A stretch of 64,000 nt of DNA from Pseudeuparius sepicola (GCA_963920635.1 OY987307.1:20847735-20911734), one strand, 5' to 3'; numbered from the stretch's first letter, positions 33,590-44,870 are shown. Numbers and translations are program-made. The notes: generated by a model not told the origin, from the sequence alone.

Positions 33590-35345
33590 CACATCCCATT
33601 AATTTGTTCATAAACAAGACATCCCCTTAAAACCAATTGTGTCGTTCATTAACTCACCATTGTACACGTTAACTAAATTTCTATCTGAAATATTATATCA
33701 TGTATACATGAAGGATGAACGTCACATAAAAACTCTTTTAAATTTGCTCAATATATTCAACAACAAACAGTTCCCAAGACTATACTCTGATATCCTTGAA
33801 TGTGACATGATTGTTTGCCAACATACCTTTAGATTTTCTCCTAAATGCCATTCAATCTAAGTGGCATCTACTGAGGGAAAAAACAACATATCCCTTGACA
33901 TTTTTCTTACCCTATTTTAATTTGCAATTGAAAATAATTATCTCCAATTTAAAGACAATAATTGTTATAAACAAATACACGGCCTAGGAATGGGGAATTT
34001 TATATCCTCTACCCTCTACCTGTGCAGACCTATAGTTATGGGAGAACTTCAAAATGAATGCATTAACAAACTTCCTTTTTCCTTACCTTTATAAGGCCGT
34101 TACGTTGATGATATTATAACCGCTGTCCCTAAGAATGCATTAAATGAAATTATAACAGCATTTAACAGCTTTCATGATCGGTTACAATTTACTACTTTGT
34201 TGAAATAGAAAATGATAAAAAAAATGCCATTAATTGATGTTACCTTGCTTAGACAAAATGATGGCTCAATCAAAACTAATAATTGGTAACAAAAACCAAC
34301 TTTTTCTGAACGCCTTCTCAATTTTTATTCCGAACATCCCTTTACACAAAAGAGTAATATAGTCAGTAATCTTAAAATGAGAACATACTCAAATTATCTA
34401 GTCCAGACTACAATGAAAAGAATTATATATATTATATTTCTCAAATTCTGCAAAGTAACAATTATCCTCCTTTATTAATTAAAAAAAATCTTAAACAACA
34501 ACAGAAAAAAAGACTAAAAAATGTCATAATTAAAAAAACGACAACATTACATTTTTCACAAAGTTATAGTCCAAAGCGCCGTCTGAATGTTATTTAGAAA
34601 ATTCCTTCTCCATCTTGTGATAAGTGTTACATTGGTCAGACTGGAAGATATTTAAAAAAAGGGTTTCAGAACCCAAAAATGATTGCAGAATAATTACCTT
34701 ATAAAACAAAATCCAACTATGCACTCGTGGAACATAAGATAAGAACAGGCCACAATTTTAATTTTGAGGAGGTGGCCATCTTAGACAGAGAATCCAACTA
34801 CAAAAAAAGAATCCTACAAATGAGTCAATAAAAGAACAGACATTAAAAATCTAAACTCGGCGTATTTTAATATTATTGGTAAATTATGAATGTTACTTCT
34901 ACCTTGAGGTGTTCTATCCAAGCATATGAATCTCCTTTTTCTTATCCCCTTTTTTTTCTTGGAGGCGGTGTTTTTGCGTCCAACCGTCTCACCCGGCTAT
35001 CCTTTAAAATTTTTAACTTGTGTTGGTTGTGACATTATATACTTTATATAGGTACCTGTTCTCTTCCTATACCATTTTTTTTAAACTGGTTCCCATTGTA
35101 ATTAGTATATTTTACGTGTGGTTTGTTAATCATAAGTCATGGCAAAGAATCTACACCTTCAATGTAAGTATTTACTTTAACTTTCCAAATTAATAATTTA
35201 AAAATTGGCATTTTTTATCCTAATTTTGGTTTTTACGTTTTTACCTATTTTTTTAATCAACCATAACCGTGAACAAATTTGTAGTGCCCTGAAGACGGCC
35301 AGATACTGACCGAAACGTCTTCAATTTGAAAACGATTTTTTTTTC
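33590..35345 (+). mobile_element. Penelope-like element family B
   Basis: Covers the reverse transcriptase and GIY-YIG parts plus a 3' region. Around 35289-35323 near the 3' end is a hairpin (TGAAGACG / CGTCTTCA) with an internal CTGAAGA...GAAA layout. The left boundary is set where similarity to the dispersed repeat ends (about 33590) and the right one after the hairpin; both are approximate. Confidence 0.75.
33600..34850 (+). pseudogene. Penelope-like reverse transcriptase + GIY-YIG, decayed
   Basis: Frames in series read KPIVSFINSPLYTLTKFLSE (from about 33627), then, after shifts, IHGLGMGNFIS (about 33975-34010), the catalytic box GRYVDDIITAVPKN (about 34095-34138) and LLRQNDGSIKTNW. Then follow the GIY-YIG domain CDKCYIGQTGRYLKKGF (about 34620-34670) and YALVEHKIRTGHNFNFEEV. 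This reverse transcriptase followed by GIY-YIG order is unique to Penelope-like elements. Many stops and frameshifts. It is distinct from family A, whose GIY-YIG starts ECGKFYVGE. Confidence 0.85.
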
Positions 35346-36640
35346 TTTAAAAATCGATCCCTACGCCTAGTAAAACTAACCTACAGTCAAATGTTTGGAT
35401 CGAAAAAAATCTTCAACTTCGTCTCATTTATGCCTATCCCTTTTCTACTTATTTCTCATTATGGATATATTCTTGTAAATTGAAAGGCAGATGACACATT
35501 TAGAGCTGCCAGTACAGTGTAGAAACGTTATATTCAAAATTTGGTTAGTACATTCACTTGCATATTTATTTAAATCGACTATAGTTTAGTTTACAAAAAA
35601 GTTAGCCGTTACTTGCAGTATAAAGAACAGTTTATCTTGATTTACCTATTAACTTTATTAAATTTAGAAGTGTAATTAGTACATTTAATATTTTAATTCC
35701 TTCCATATCATCATTACATACAAATAGTAATAAGCGTTAAAGCAATATTTGTGAATAACATTTTTACATAAGATTTGGCTCTCTGAACAAGAAAAAGCAA
35801 TAGATGTTTAAGGTTTACATGTTTCTCGTTTAATTTAGGGATCCCAGATTAAATTTCTTCAAAACGCGAATTCCTAACACTTGTCTCACAATATACACAC
35901 CGTTCTGCTGAGGGGCGTCTTTTAATAAATGCAAGGGGATGAAATTAAGTACCTGTATACCTGTAGTGTTTGGGATGCTGGGGTCGCTTGGCTTTTATCT
36001 GTATGCGGCTGTATTGCCGGGTTGGGGAGCGAATGGTTTAGGCATACGAGTTTTTTTTATTCTAAATGGTAGTCACCTGTTCGTGCATAGGTAAACACGA
36101 TAAATCTTGGATAGGTCAAGGTCTAGATACTTTTAAAATTGAAATTCGTAGATATTACTTATTATTATTGGATTTTAAAGCTCACAGGTTCTCGTTACTT
36201 TTGTCTATTATATATTTATTTTGACTCATCTTTTAAAAAATGGCATGTTGAAATAAGAAATAATAATAATTGCCACTTCTACCTCGCTCAACCATGTGTG
36301 TTACGGTGTGTTTGTAACGGTGATAAATTCTTGTTGTAGTATTAAAGTTACAAGATGACGCCCGCGTCTTTCGTCTAAGGTATCTTTTGAAAGTAGACAA
36401 AATAACACTGCCAATTACTACTGCTATAAAAAAATTAATTCTGTTATGAAGCAGTAAATTCCAATAGCTGTCACGGGCGGTTGGCACCATAATCTTAAGG
36501 AGTTCTTTAACTATTACACTTCAAACCTCCTCTATTTTTCCGATGACAAAATTCTGAATGAACCTCTAACCTCACAATTTGTTGTATAATATATTCAAGC
36601 CAAATAAATTACATATTTATCGAATTAAATTCTTCTTACA
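35346..36640. other. AT-rich stretch
   Basis: No gene recognised. A motif AGAGCTGCCAGTACAGT at about 35504 is shared with about 30510. Confidence 0.4.
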
Positions 36641-37517
36641 CAGGGTGATTCAGTTATGATGTAAATAAATTTAACCACATAGCGGGGGAGGCCCACTGAA
36701 AAGGAAAATACGAAAAAAAATTTTTTTTTGAGAAGTTAAAACGTGTGGTAACTGAACCTTAGTACCCGTGTAACTCGATGCCCCTGCTTGAAAGGAGACG
36801 ATCAGTGTGACTTCTGGAGAGCGATGTTGCCACACTACATTAGGTATTCAGCCTTATTTTCTAATGTCGAAGGTTAAACTGAAGAAATAAAAAATACCTT
36901 TCATCTGCATTATGTTCTTGTCAGTCTTGATTCTACAAAGGGCAAGCGTTATAAAACTTGAAACAAGCACCAGCACTTATTGAGAACTTTTCGGGAGTTT
37001 GCGGAGACCACAGATGGCACACACATTTTCTCACGATCTTTAAATAGCACCAAAAAATCGCTACTGGCACGGCTCTCCTAACAAAACTGCACCTACACCG
37101 CTATCCGTTGCACGTTCTTGTGGTGATTACTGGTCAGTGGGCCTCTAAATACCTAGATATTCTGCCCCCGTCGAATCGCTCAACCCAGAAGAGAAGAAGC
37201 AACGCCGATGAGATCGGTGTATTCGCCAATCCGATTGTGGCATAAATGGCAAATTGCATGTCAGTTGTCACTTTGACAGATCGTGATAGTAGGTTAAGTG
37301 TTAGCGAATTTCATAATTGAAATTTGAATGTGTTTTTACGATTTTCCGAGGCTCTTCTGTTGCGTTTCTATAACATGGTTTACTCAAATCAGTGCCGATA
37401 TGATCGACATGGTACTTAGTGTATGAAAAAAACATCAGGCTGCTGCGGAATATTGAGGACAGAGAGACATCAAGTTTGCAATGTGCGCGAATTGAAGATT
37501 ATACGGTACGTATAATC
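36641..37517 (+). pseudogene. Possible mariner-type element, 5' part
   Basis: Begins ACACAGGGTGATTCAGTTAT, like a Tc1/mariner-type end. Near 37380-37450 a frame reads ISADMIDMVLSV, stop, KKHQAAAEY, resembling the N-terminal helix-turn-helix start of this transposase group. It is cut by the P element at 37518, and I could not recognise its continuation right of 42375. Weak similarity. Confidence 0.3.
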
Positions 37518-37547
37518 CCAGAAAAGGACGAATCAGAAGTGGCACTT
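37518..37547 (+). repeat. P-element left terminal inverted repeat
   Basis: Matches 42337-42367 in reverse complement without mismatch. The length of 31 bp, counting the shared outer C at 37517, equals that of the Drosophila P element. Confidence 0.93.
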
Positions 37548-37747
37548 GGCTAATTTAAGAGGGCAGAGGGGTATTTTTATGAGGTGGTGGGGACGGAGAG
37601 TATTGCTAGGCCGCCAGATCCTTAGAAAGGTTATTCATTTTGGGTAGGTATACCAATAAAATTAATATGAAAGCAATTAATATTATCTAATGTGTGCCGG
37701 TAGTAAAATTATAATGTTTTACGAACCATTTATTCTATTTATCTGAG

Positions 37748-37784
37748 CCCAGAAAACCCACAACCTGACCCCTGTTTTCTGGGA
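37748..37784. promoter_or_regulatory. Internal CCCAGAAAAC motifs, inverted pair
   Basis: CCCAGAAAACCCACA (37748-37762) faces TGTTTTCTGGGA (37773-37784). The same 15-mer, or its first 14 bases, recurs at 38341-38354 and 38586-38600. It shares its first nine bases with the terminal repeat, so it may be a transposase (THAP) binding site, by analogy with internal sites in the Drosophila P element. Confidence 0.45.
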
Positions 37785-38378
37785 CTTGATTATGAAAGCG
37801 GAATGCTTGACAACAGCGCGGCGTGGCGCCACAGATTCCGTTCTTGCGGTACTGCCAGATCGTCCAGTCGGGAGCCGGTAACCAAGGCAACCCACAAAAA
37901 TATAATGCAAATTAATTTAGTATAAAATGAAATCGATGATAATTTACTTATAAAAATGTTAGTCCTTGATAGTATTTTGGTTGATATTAAATTGAAGGCG
38001 ATAAAAATAGCTAAATGAATTTAAGGAAATTGTCAGGCATAAAAGCTGACGAAGTCCGGCAACGTCGTTCGTGGCCTACGACTGACGCGCCACCTAACGC
38101 CAGACGCCAGACAGCGTCAGTATGTTCAATTGAGGTTAAACTCCTTATAAAACGTAAACAATAAAACGAAAAACGATTACCAATTTCTAAGTAAAAAAGC
38201 CCAGTATTATTATCATGACTGTGATAAAAGTATCCAAAACAGGGACCAGATAAGGTGTACAATATGTATTCAGCTCAACTTGACTGCTTGTGTTGTTACT
38301 TCGAATACTTCGTTGCTGTATTTACACTAGTGCATTGTGCCCCAGAAAACCCACTTTGTGCTTAGGTTTTGTGACGAA

Positions 38379-38471
38379 ATGGCCCCGCAATTATTGCTGT
38401 GTTCGTGGATGTTCTAACAACACGAGGAATGTTGGGATAAGTTTTTTCAAAATACCTGCTGATGAAAACAG
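38379..38471 (+). pseudogene. P transposase exon 1: THAP domain, first half
   Basis: Reads NYCCVRGCSNNTRNVGISFF, then KIPADENR, the first half of a C2CH THAP finger. The ATG at 38379 is out of frame with it by one base (ATGG before CCCCGC); loss of one G would give the usual THAP start, so the start codon seems to have been lost by a single insertion. Ends at CAG followed by GTAGGT. Confidence 0.8.
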
Positions 38472-38655
38472 GTAGGTACCTATGTGTAGTTTGTCCCTAC
38501 CTTGTTATCACATTGTTATATACTTAGGTATTATAAATTTTATGTCCTACGTAGGTACTACCCCTTTTACTGGAGTATTACCTACCCCAGAAAACCCACA
38601 AATGGTTTCCTACTGATAATACCTACCTAACTATGGTTTTTAATTTTTTTTCAAG

Positions 38656-38825
38656 GTGTTATGCATGGACGAGAAAGTGTGGAAGGCAGGATTTGTTAGA
38701 AAAAACACCCACACAGCTTTTTATTAATTATAAAGTTTGTTCAATGCACTTTGAAAATAGTATGTGTGCAAACCAGTCGAAGTCTGGGCTAAAGAAAACA
38801 GCAATACCAACTGTGTTCTCATCAT
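38656..38825 (+). pseudogene. P transposase exon 2: THAP domain, second half
   Basis: Preceded by a T-rich tract and TCAAG. Joined in phase to exon 1 it gives RCYAWTRKCGRQDLL and VCSMHFENS (the C and H zinc ligands), then KKTAIPTVFS. The donor is CATCAT followed by GTAAGT. Confidence 0.82.
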
Positions 38826-38978
38826 GTAAGTACCTTCATTGGTAACTATGGAAATTAGTGTATGCACCGCCCGATTTTCTTGACATTTTGATCCCATAAT
38901 TACCCCTTCATTATTAGATAATAATATGTATTTTTTGCTGATACTTGTAATTTTGCTGCATTTAATTTTTTTTACTAG

Positions 38979-39173
38979 GTTATATCGATGAGGCTTCTTC
39001 ACAGAGTCCTTCTGTGTCTGTATGCAGCAATTTGACTTTGTTAGAACCTCAACGAGAACTTGATCAACCAGTCTCGATCGCTCAACCTTTGGATCAACCA
39101 AGTACACCCCATCTGTCACAGTCACCTATAGGCGATCTCCACAGCATTACCGAATTTTCAGTTGCATCAAAAG
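38979..39173 (+). pseudogene. P transposase exon 3: linker
   Basis: Acceptor TTTACTAG, donor AAAAG followed by GTAATG; phase is kept on both sides. It encodes a serine- and proline-rich linker (VCSNLTLLEPQRELDQPVS) between the DNA-binding and catalytic parts, in the position of the linker exons of THAP9-type proteins. Confidence 0.72.
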
Positions 39174-39445
39174 GTAATGATATATATTCACAAACTGTTA
39201 TTATAGTATACACCCCCAAACTTATATGACATCACGCATTATTTGCGATAATTTTTTTTTGTCAAAAAAATTATATGTCATGGAAAGTCAAAAGTGTTTA
39301 CTAACAAAAACAGTTAAATGTGAAAAACCCGACAATATAAATTGTAATAAATATTAAGTGATTCCATATTATAAGTTTGGGTGTGTGTACATATATTGTA
39401 ATTTTTTGTATTACTTATTTTGTTATTGAATAATTCTATTTTTAG

Positions 39446-41589
39446 ATGCTAGTCAACAAACTTCTCTTAGTTTGAGTGCACATAGTCCGAGAAAGCATTC
39501 ATTAAAGTTACAAATAAAAAAACTCCAAAGAAAGTTGCATCCGAAGTTGGAGCAAGCTGTCGACAGTGCCGACACTGAAATAAATGACGAACAATTTCTT
39601 GCCATTTGTGAGAAAAAACTGTCTGCTTCAATGCTACTATTTGTAAGGCATTATTTAGAAAATCCCAAAAAAGATCCACAGGTATATCGTTACTCTTCAG
39701 ATATGAAACAATTTTCCTTAACAATTTATTTTCTAAGCCCAAATGCTTATAGATTTTTAATGAAACCACTTTATTTGCCATCTAAAAGCACTCTTCAAAG
39801 AATAACTAGCAAATGGCGTATAACTGCAGGTCTTAACAGTTTCATTTTTGAGGTTATTAAATGAAAAGCTACAAATTTAGAGGGTTCTTCAAAACAGTGC
39901 ATTCTTTGTATTGACGAAATGTCATTAAAAATGTTTTTATTTTACAATAGATCTTCCGATACCATTGTTGGCTTTCATAATACATTGAAGGAAAAAAGAT
40001 ATGCTCCTGCTAAATATGTTTTAGCTATTATGGCTAGAGCAATATTTGCTAAGTGGAAGCAACCAGTTGCTTATTTCTTTATTGATACTTGTTCAGGGGA
40101 GGAATTAAAATTTATTATTTTTGAAGCAATAAGGAAACTTAAATGTGTAGGATTACTAGTAAGTGCGTTAGTGTCTGATCAAGGATCAAATTTTGTACAA
40201 TTTTCAAAATCAGTTGGTATCTCTCCAAACTCTTCACATTTTTATGTCGATAGCGAAAAAATATTTTATATTTTTGATGTGCCGCATCTCTTAAAATCAA
40301 CACGAAATAATTTTTTCAATTACACATTCGAAACCTCTGAAGGATGTACAAATAAAACGTATAGGTATTGACCAAATTTATAATAAACAAAAACATAAGC
40401 CTTTGGCTCTTCGGCTGTGTCCAAAATTTACAGATGAACACATTAATTCGAATCCTTTTAAAAAACTGAAGGTTAGTTTAGCCGTCCAAGTTTTCAGCGC
40501 AATGGTAGCTGCGGCACTTAATTCCTTTATTGAATTCGGACAATTCCCCCCTTCGGCAAACGCTACAGTGTCATTTGTAGAAAAAATTGATAAATTATTT
40601 GATATCTTAAATTCCTCAAAAATATCAGGCAGTAATACAAGTACAATAGACCTTTCAAAGGAGCAGATTACCAAGTCGATTTTTTAAAGGAAATGTTTAC
40701 ATATTTTGAGAATATTAAAATTTTAAAACAAAATATAGAGGTTACCAATAAAGTTAAATTTTTGAAAGGGTGGCAAATCACAATAAATTCATTTTTAGGT
40801 CTTTGGGAAAAATTTCATTGTTTAGAGTTTAGTTCCTTATACACTCGACGCTTAAATCAAGATTGTCTCGAAAATTTTTTCGGCACTATTAGGCAGCAAG
40901 GGGGAAATTGCTTGAATCCAACCCCCATCCAATGCGAAAGGGCTTTCAAAAAATCATTTTGTTTAAATTATTTCCAACACGCGGATGGGGCTAATTGTAT
41001 TGAGGATTTTGATTCATTATTGTCATACGTAACCACCGAACATACACAAATTTACAACAAAGTTGTTGTGGGAAATGCAAGATCTATTTTTTCTGATTTA
41101 AGTTCGGTGGCACCAGATTATATTGATTTCGAACTACATGAATCAAATAGTATATCATATGTTTGTGGATATTTATTAAGAAAGTGCTTGGAACAACATT
41201 CATGTGAAGTTTGTATTAAATATTGTAAACGTCATACATTAGGGGATACTGATTTGTTTACTTATTTTAAAGCATACAAATCAAGTGGTAACGAAACCTT
41301 TGGACATTTATTTTCACCTCCTGATAATTTCCTAAATTATATTAAAACTCTCGAAGTTAATTTTTGTACCCTCTTTCCAAAGTTTGCTTTAGAAGAAAAT
41401 GTTGGTGTGAAATTAAAAAATAAGCTGCAAAACATTTCATATCAACATCCATGCCCTAGTTTTAATCATGCCTATTTATTATCCCTTTATGTAAGATTTA
41501 GAATCTATTCTTCTTTAAAATTTTTAAATCGTGATATTGTTTCTAATAAAACTAATAAAAATTATAAACTTCGAAATTTACATTTATAA
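39446..41589 (+). pseudogene. P transposase exon 4: coiled coil, catalytic and C-terminal part
   Basis: Acceptor TTTTTAG at 39445. The first part has a basic coiled-coil-like stretch (KLQIKKLQRKLHPKLEQ) and the P-type block KSTLQRITSKWRITAG. An in-frame TGA at 39862 interrupts it. It resumes in the same frame with CILCIDEMSLKMFLF (first catalytic aspartate) and SDQGSNFVQFSKSVG, then FDVPHLLKSTRNNFF. One frameshift near 40350-40360 leads to KPLALRLCPKFTDEHI, and another near 40640-40660 to YQVDFLKEMFTYFEN. The last block has LNQDCLENFFGTIRQQGG and YVCGYLLRKCLEQHSCEVC. The spliced length is about 865 codons, close to vertebrate THAP9. One stop and two shifts, plus the damaged start, make it inactive. 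Confidence 0.9.
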
Positions 41590-42336
41590 GTGCTGCCAGG
41601 GGTCATTATTTTTAAAAATTAGGCTAAGTTGATAATGTATAGTGTGCATGTAAGTAGTACGTAAGTAGTTTATAATATCTTTTGTATTTATAGGTATTAT
41701 ATTTCATATGTGCTATTGTTTTTGAATTTTTTTTTATAGATTTTAGTAATAAACATTTTTGATAAATAACCTTTTTTTACTACCAGTGATACGAAGGTCA
41801 ACCAGTTTTGCAAATAATAATTGTTATGGATCTATATAAAAAACAAATTAATTGCCAAGCTATGAGTTTTGACGCAAGTCGATTGCAATATTGTAATATT
41901 TCAACCACCCAAGTAGAATAGTTCACTTGAACCTAAATCATAGTTGTTTCTAATTAATATAGGTAAGTATAAAATAATAAAGAGGAAATATTGTGAAATT
42001 TCCATGTACAATAAAAAAATGTATTTTTCTCTTTAGTAAAATATTAATATTTATATTTTTTTCGTCAGTAAAATACCTACTTAAAATCACTTCTGGAGAT
42101 TCAAATTTAACTAGATCTAATCCCAGAAAAAAACTTTACTATTCTAAAAATTAATTTTGCTATATAAAACACAAAATTTTCTATAGCCCGGACCTGATCG
42201 TGCCAACGCAATGGGCAAGTTCTACTCTGTCCAAAATACGGTGGGCGTGGCCAATGCGCAGATGTCAACGGCGGAGAGTTCATTTCCTATGCGCGAGAGG
42301 GGAAATTGGAACCGCGACATCAAAGGCGCCGAAAGC
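41590..42336 (+). other. P-element 3' non-coding region
   Basis: AT-rich tail of the element with one more terminus-like CCCAGAAAA at about 42122. The last 100 bases before the repeat are GC-richer. Confidence 0.5.
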
Positions 42337-42367
42337 AAGTGCCACTTCTGATTCGTCCTTTTCTGGG
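42337..42367 (-). repeat. P-element right terminal inverted repeat
   Basis: Reverse complement of the left repeat; read inward it starts CCCAGAAAAGG. Followed by the GTATAATC duplication. Confidence 0.93.
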
Positions 42368-42537
42368 GTATAATCAACAAATAACGAAATAACTCCGGAT
42401 TATTTGACCGCATTCGTGTATCTATAGGTACATAATTAGATTTTAATGGTGACATTTTCAAACAGATCCTTTTATATGAAGAGTGTTTGGTGTATGTATG
42501 CATATTGGATTGACATTGGAAAATCAAAAGATAATAC

Positions 42538-43445
42538 CAGGGACTCTTTAAAATAAGAGGACCCAGCATGGCACAGTCTATCACATAGGAAAAGTGAAGC
42601 ATTGAGGGGAGTTTGTTTTCTGTAGAGTCCAAGGAGCCCACAAGGAGGCTGGTACAAGGTTATGTTATATGTCGGTGTCCAACTGCCATCAGGTTTTATG
42701 TGACATGCCAGACAATGCCAGTGCCCTAGATTCTAAAGGAGGCAAAATATTTCCCATCATAATTCACAATGTTTAAGTTTTCTAACTTCCAGATACTCAG
42801 ATGTGTCAATTAAACGTAATGCGGCCGCCTGTAGTATTCCCAATAATTGCAACCAGATGTTTCTTGTATCACCTTTAGTAATCCTACAATTCCCATTACG
42901 TGGGCATTGCGTATAAGTAGGTAGTTCAAAACAAAAATCGTATTTCGTAAATTTTTAATTATTAAGCAGGTAGCTTCAGTGAGGTCGTTTTTACTACCAT
43001 GGTTAGAACTACTAGACCTAATCTTATTAGTCCATCCCGAAATCTGTGAAAGTTCTTTGTACATATTACAAACGGATTGAGGAACCTGGTAACAAGGTGC
43101 AATAGCGACAAATTATTAAATAAGCAAAATGGGCACTGACTTACCACACTTATTACTTAAATTCATGGAAATAATTGCTGGAAATCACCTATTAAATAAA
43201 TTTGTTTCATTTGACAGTTGCCACATTCTGCACTTGTAGGCACAACATTGTCAAGTCTAATTTTTAGAAATCATGGAAAATGGAAATCATTATTAATTTT
43301 TAATACCAATCAAAGTACCTGTTATATTCATAGATTCTCCAATAAAATGGCATACTTGGCATCACTGATACCATTAGAATGAGGAAAGAATAGGCCTCAT
43401 TTTGGAAAGTTTAATGCTGGGTCACCTTACTTTAAAGAGTCCCTG
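42538..43445. mobile_element. hAT-like non-autonomous element
   Basis: 908 bp. Left end CAGGGACTCTTTAAAATAAG and right end, read inward, CAGGGACTCTTTAAAGTAAG; the match continues through GACCCAGCAT. GATAATAC precedes it and GGTAATAC follows (7 of 8 identical), consistent with a decayed 8-bp hAT duplication. CAGGG is a usual hAT terminus. Frames inside have no recognisable domain. Confidence 0.75.
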
Positions 43446-43800
43446 GGTAATACCTACTTAAATTAACTTAGACCATGCTGTAGTTGTATGTCAGAAAAAC
43501 TCCAACTCCACGCCGTTTTTGACATTTCCGTGCAAATGTAAAAAATTTAAGATTTCGGATACCTATATGTTGTGCATGGCAACTCAGCGCCCCGAGGTCG
43601 CCAGCCTCTATACGCGAGTTCAACAGCTGATCAGATCAGCGCCGTTAACAAGGGCTTTTAACACACTTCTGGAAATATTTTTATACTTTTTTGGTTGACT
43701 TTAGAATTTTTTTAATTTCGGATTCGTATTAAGGTCTTAACGGAATCACCCGGTAGACATTTAATTTCCCACTTAAATCTCAAAAATTGGCTTCAATCCA
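43446..43800. other. Stretch without recognised gene
   Basis: AT-rich with one balanced block around 43570-43650. Nothing coding recognised. Confidence 0.4.
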
Positions 43801-44170
43801 GGTCTACGAACCTCGAACGCGGAACTTAAAGTTCCTCTCCGATTACATTCCCATGTCGCCGTCCGCCACTTCCACCGGCAGCACCTTCCCATTTGAATGA
43901 CAATACGCCCTTACCGAAACGCATTTTTTCCGACTGGCGCCTACCTGCGCGAACGTCTCGGACGACGTCACCGCCGCAACCCGCCGAGGGTGCCTTCCCC
44001 GTTTCCCTCTCCAACCGGGGCTGACCAGGGGCCAGGACCGGTCAGACCGGTTCGGCTATGCAAATCGGGCGCTGGTCATAACCGCGGGCCATGGGAATCG
44101 GACGGACGTAACGGTCATCCCTGAATGGGACCCCCGTCGGGCCGCACCTTGAATTCTAACGCGCGGATTA
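43800..44170. other. GC-rich island
   Basis: GC-rich block directly beyond the 3' end of the transposase remnant on the minus strand. Several frames are open on both strands; none is recognised. Confidence 0.45.
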
Positions 44171-44870
44171 TTAAGCGAGCCGGCGTGGGACTGTTCCGTA
44201 CGTTGGCCAGGTACAAAAACTGATATCATTCCGAATGTGTTCGTTTGAAACTATATACGTTGTCGTGCATCGTGCATTATCTTGTACATATTCTAAAATG
44301 AAAGAATCGTCTTCAGAAGACGAGTCGTCTTCACCTGAATTAATAATCGCAGGTTGCAGGTCTACAGTTTCGTCGATTAAATTGTCAAGTTCCCACATTC
44401 TCTTTTCTTCATCGATAACGTGACCAATAGCATTTCGCCAATTGTCCGTAGTAACGTGCTCTATTGCAGCGTTGAGAAGATGGCGAACTTCTTGCAATTT
44501 AAATGTTGTGTTATTCCTTGACACATAACCTTTCATCTGGACACAAATCAGTTCAATTGAGTACAATTCACAATGGTAGGGAGGTAATCGGAGAACAATA
44601 ATATTCCGTTTTTTAGCTATTTCATCAATCTTGTAAGCTTTAAATTGCTCTCTGTGCTGTCTAACAATTGTTATTAATTCTTTTTTTACCATACCATCTT
44701 CGTGTGCCAATTTCTTCTTATCCAACCAGTCGATAATATAACATTTTTTCAGGAAGACGTAGGACGCAATTGTTATTAATTATTTTTTTACCATACCATC
44801 TTCGTGTGCCAATTTCTTCTTATCCAAACCAGTCGATAATATCACATTTTTTCAGGAAGACGTAGCCTTA
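44171..44870 (-). pseudogene. Tc1/mariner-type transposase C-terminus
   Basis: Reads, on the minus strand, CDIIDWLDKKKLAHEDGMVK (from the inner duplicate), then YKIDEIAKKRNIIVLRLPPY and HCELYSIELICVQMKGYV. It continues to an acidic tail with SGEDDSSSEDDSF. The block HCEL-N-PIEL-W is the third catalytic segment of a widespread insect Tc1/mariner-like transposase. Here the usual asparagine and proline are replaced (YS), while the glutamate is kept. About 184 codons are open, but the first two catalytic aspartates are missing upstream. A ~100-bp stretch is tandemly duplicated at 44664-44762 and 44769-44867, which breaks the frame at the N-terminal side. Confidence 0.8.

Larger units (their letters stand above)
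37518..42367 (+). mobile_element. P element with 31-bp TIRs and 8-bp target duplication
   Basis: 4,850-bp element. Left end CCAGAAAAGGACGAATCAGA and onward through GTGGCACTT; the right end is its exact reverse complement (42337-42367) with one extra outer base. GTATAATC stands on both sides (37510-37517 and 42368-42375), the 8-bp duplication expected of P elements. If the outermost C is counted in the left repeat, the repeats are a perfect 31 bp and the duplication 7 bp. It contains a four-exon THAP/P transposase pseudogene and several internal copies of a motif resembling the terminus. Confidence 0.95.

Noticed and set aside
38724..39125. Minus-strand gene overlapping the P element
   Set aside because: Antisense shadow of transposase exons 2 and 3, whose splice sites and domains are on the plus strand.
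42222..42641. 139-codon minus-strand gene
   Set aside because: It crosses the P-element right terminus and the start of the hAT-like element, so it spans two unrelated insertions.
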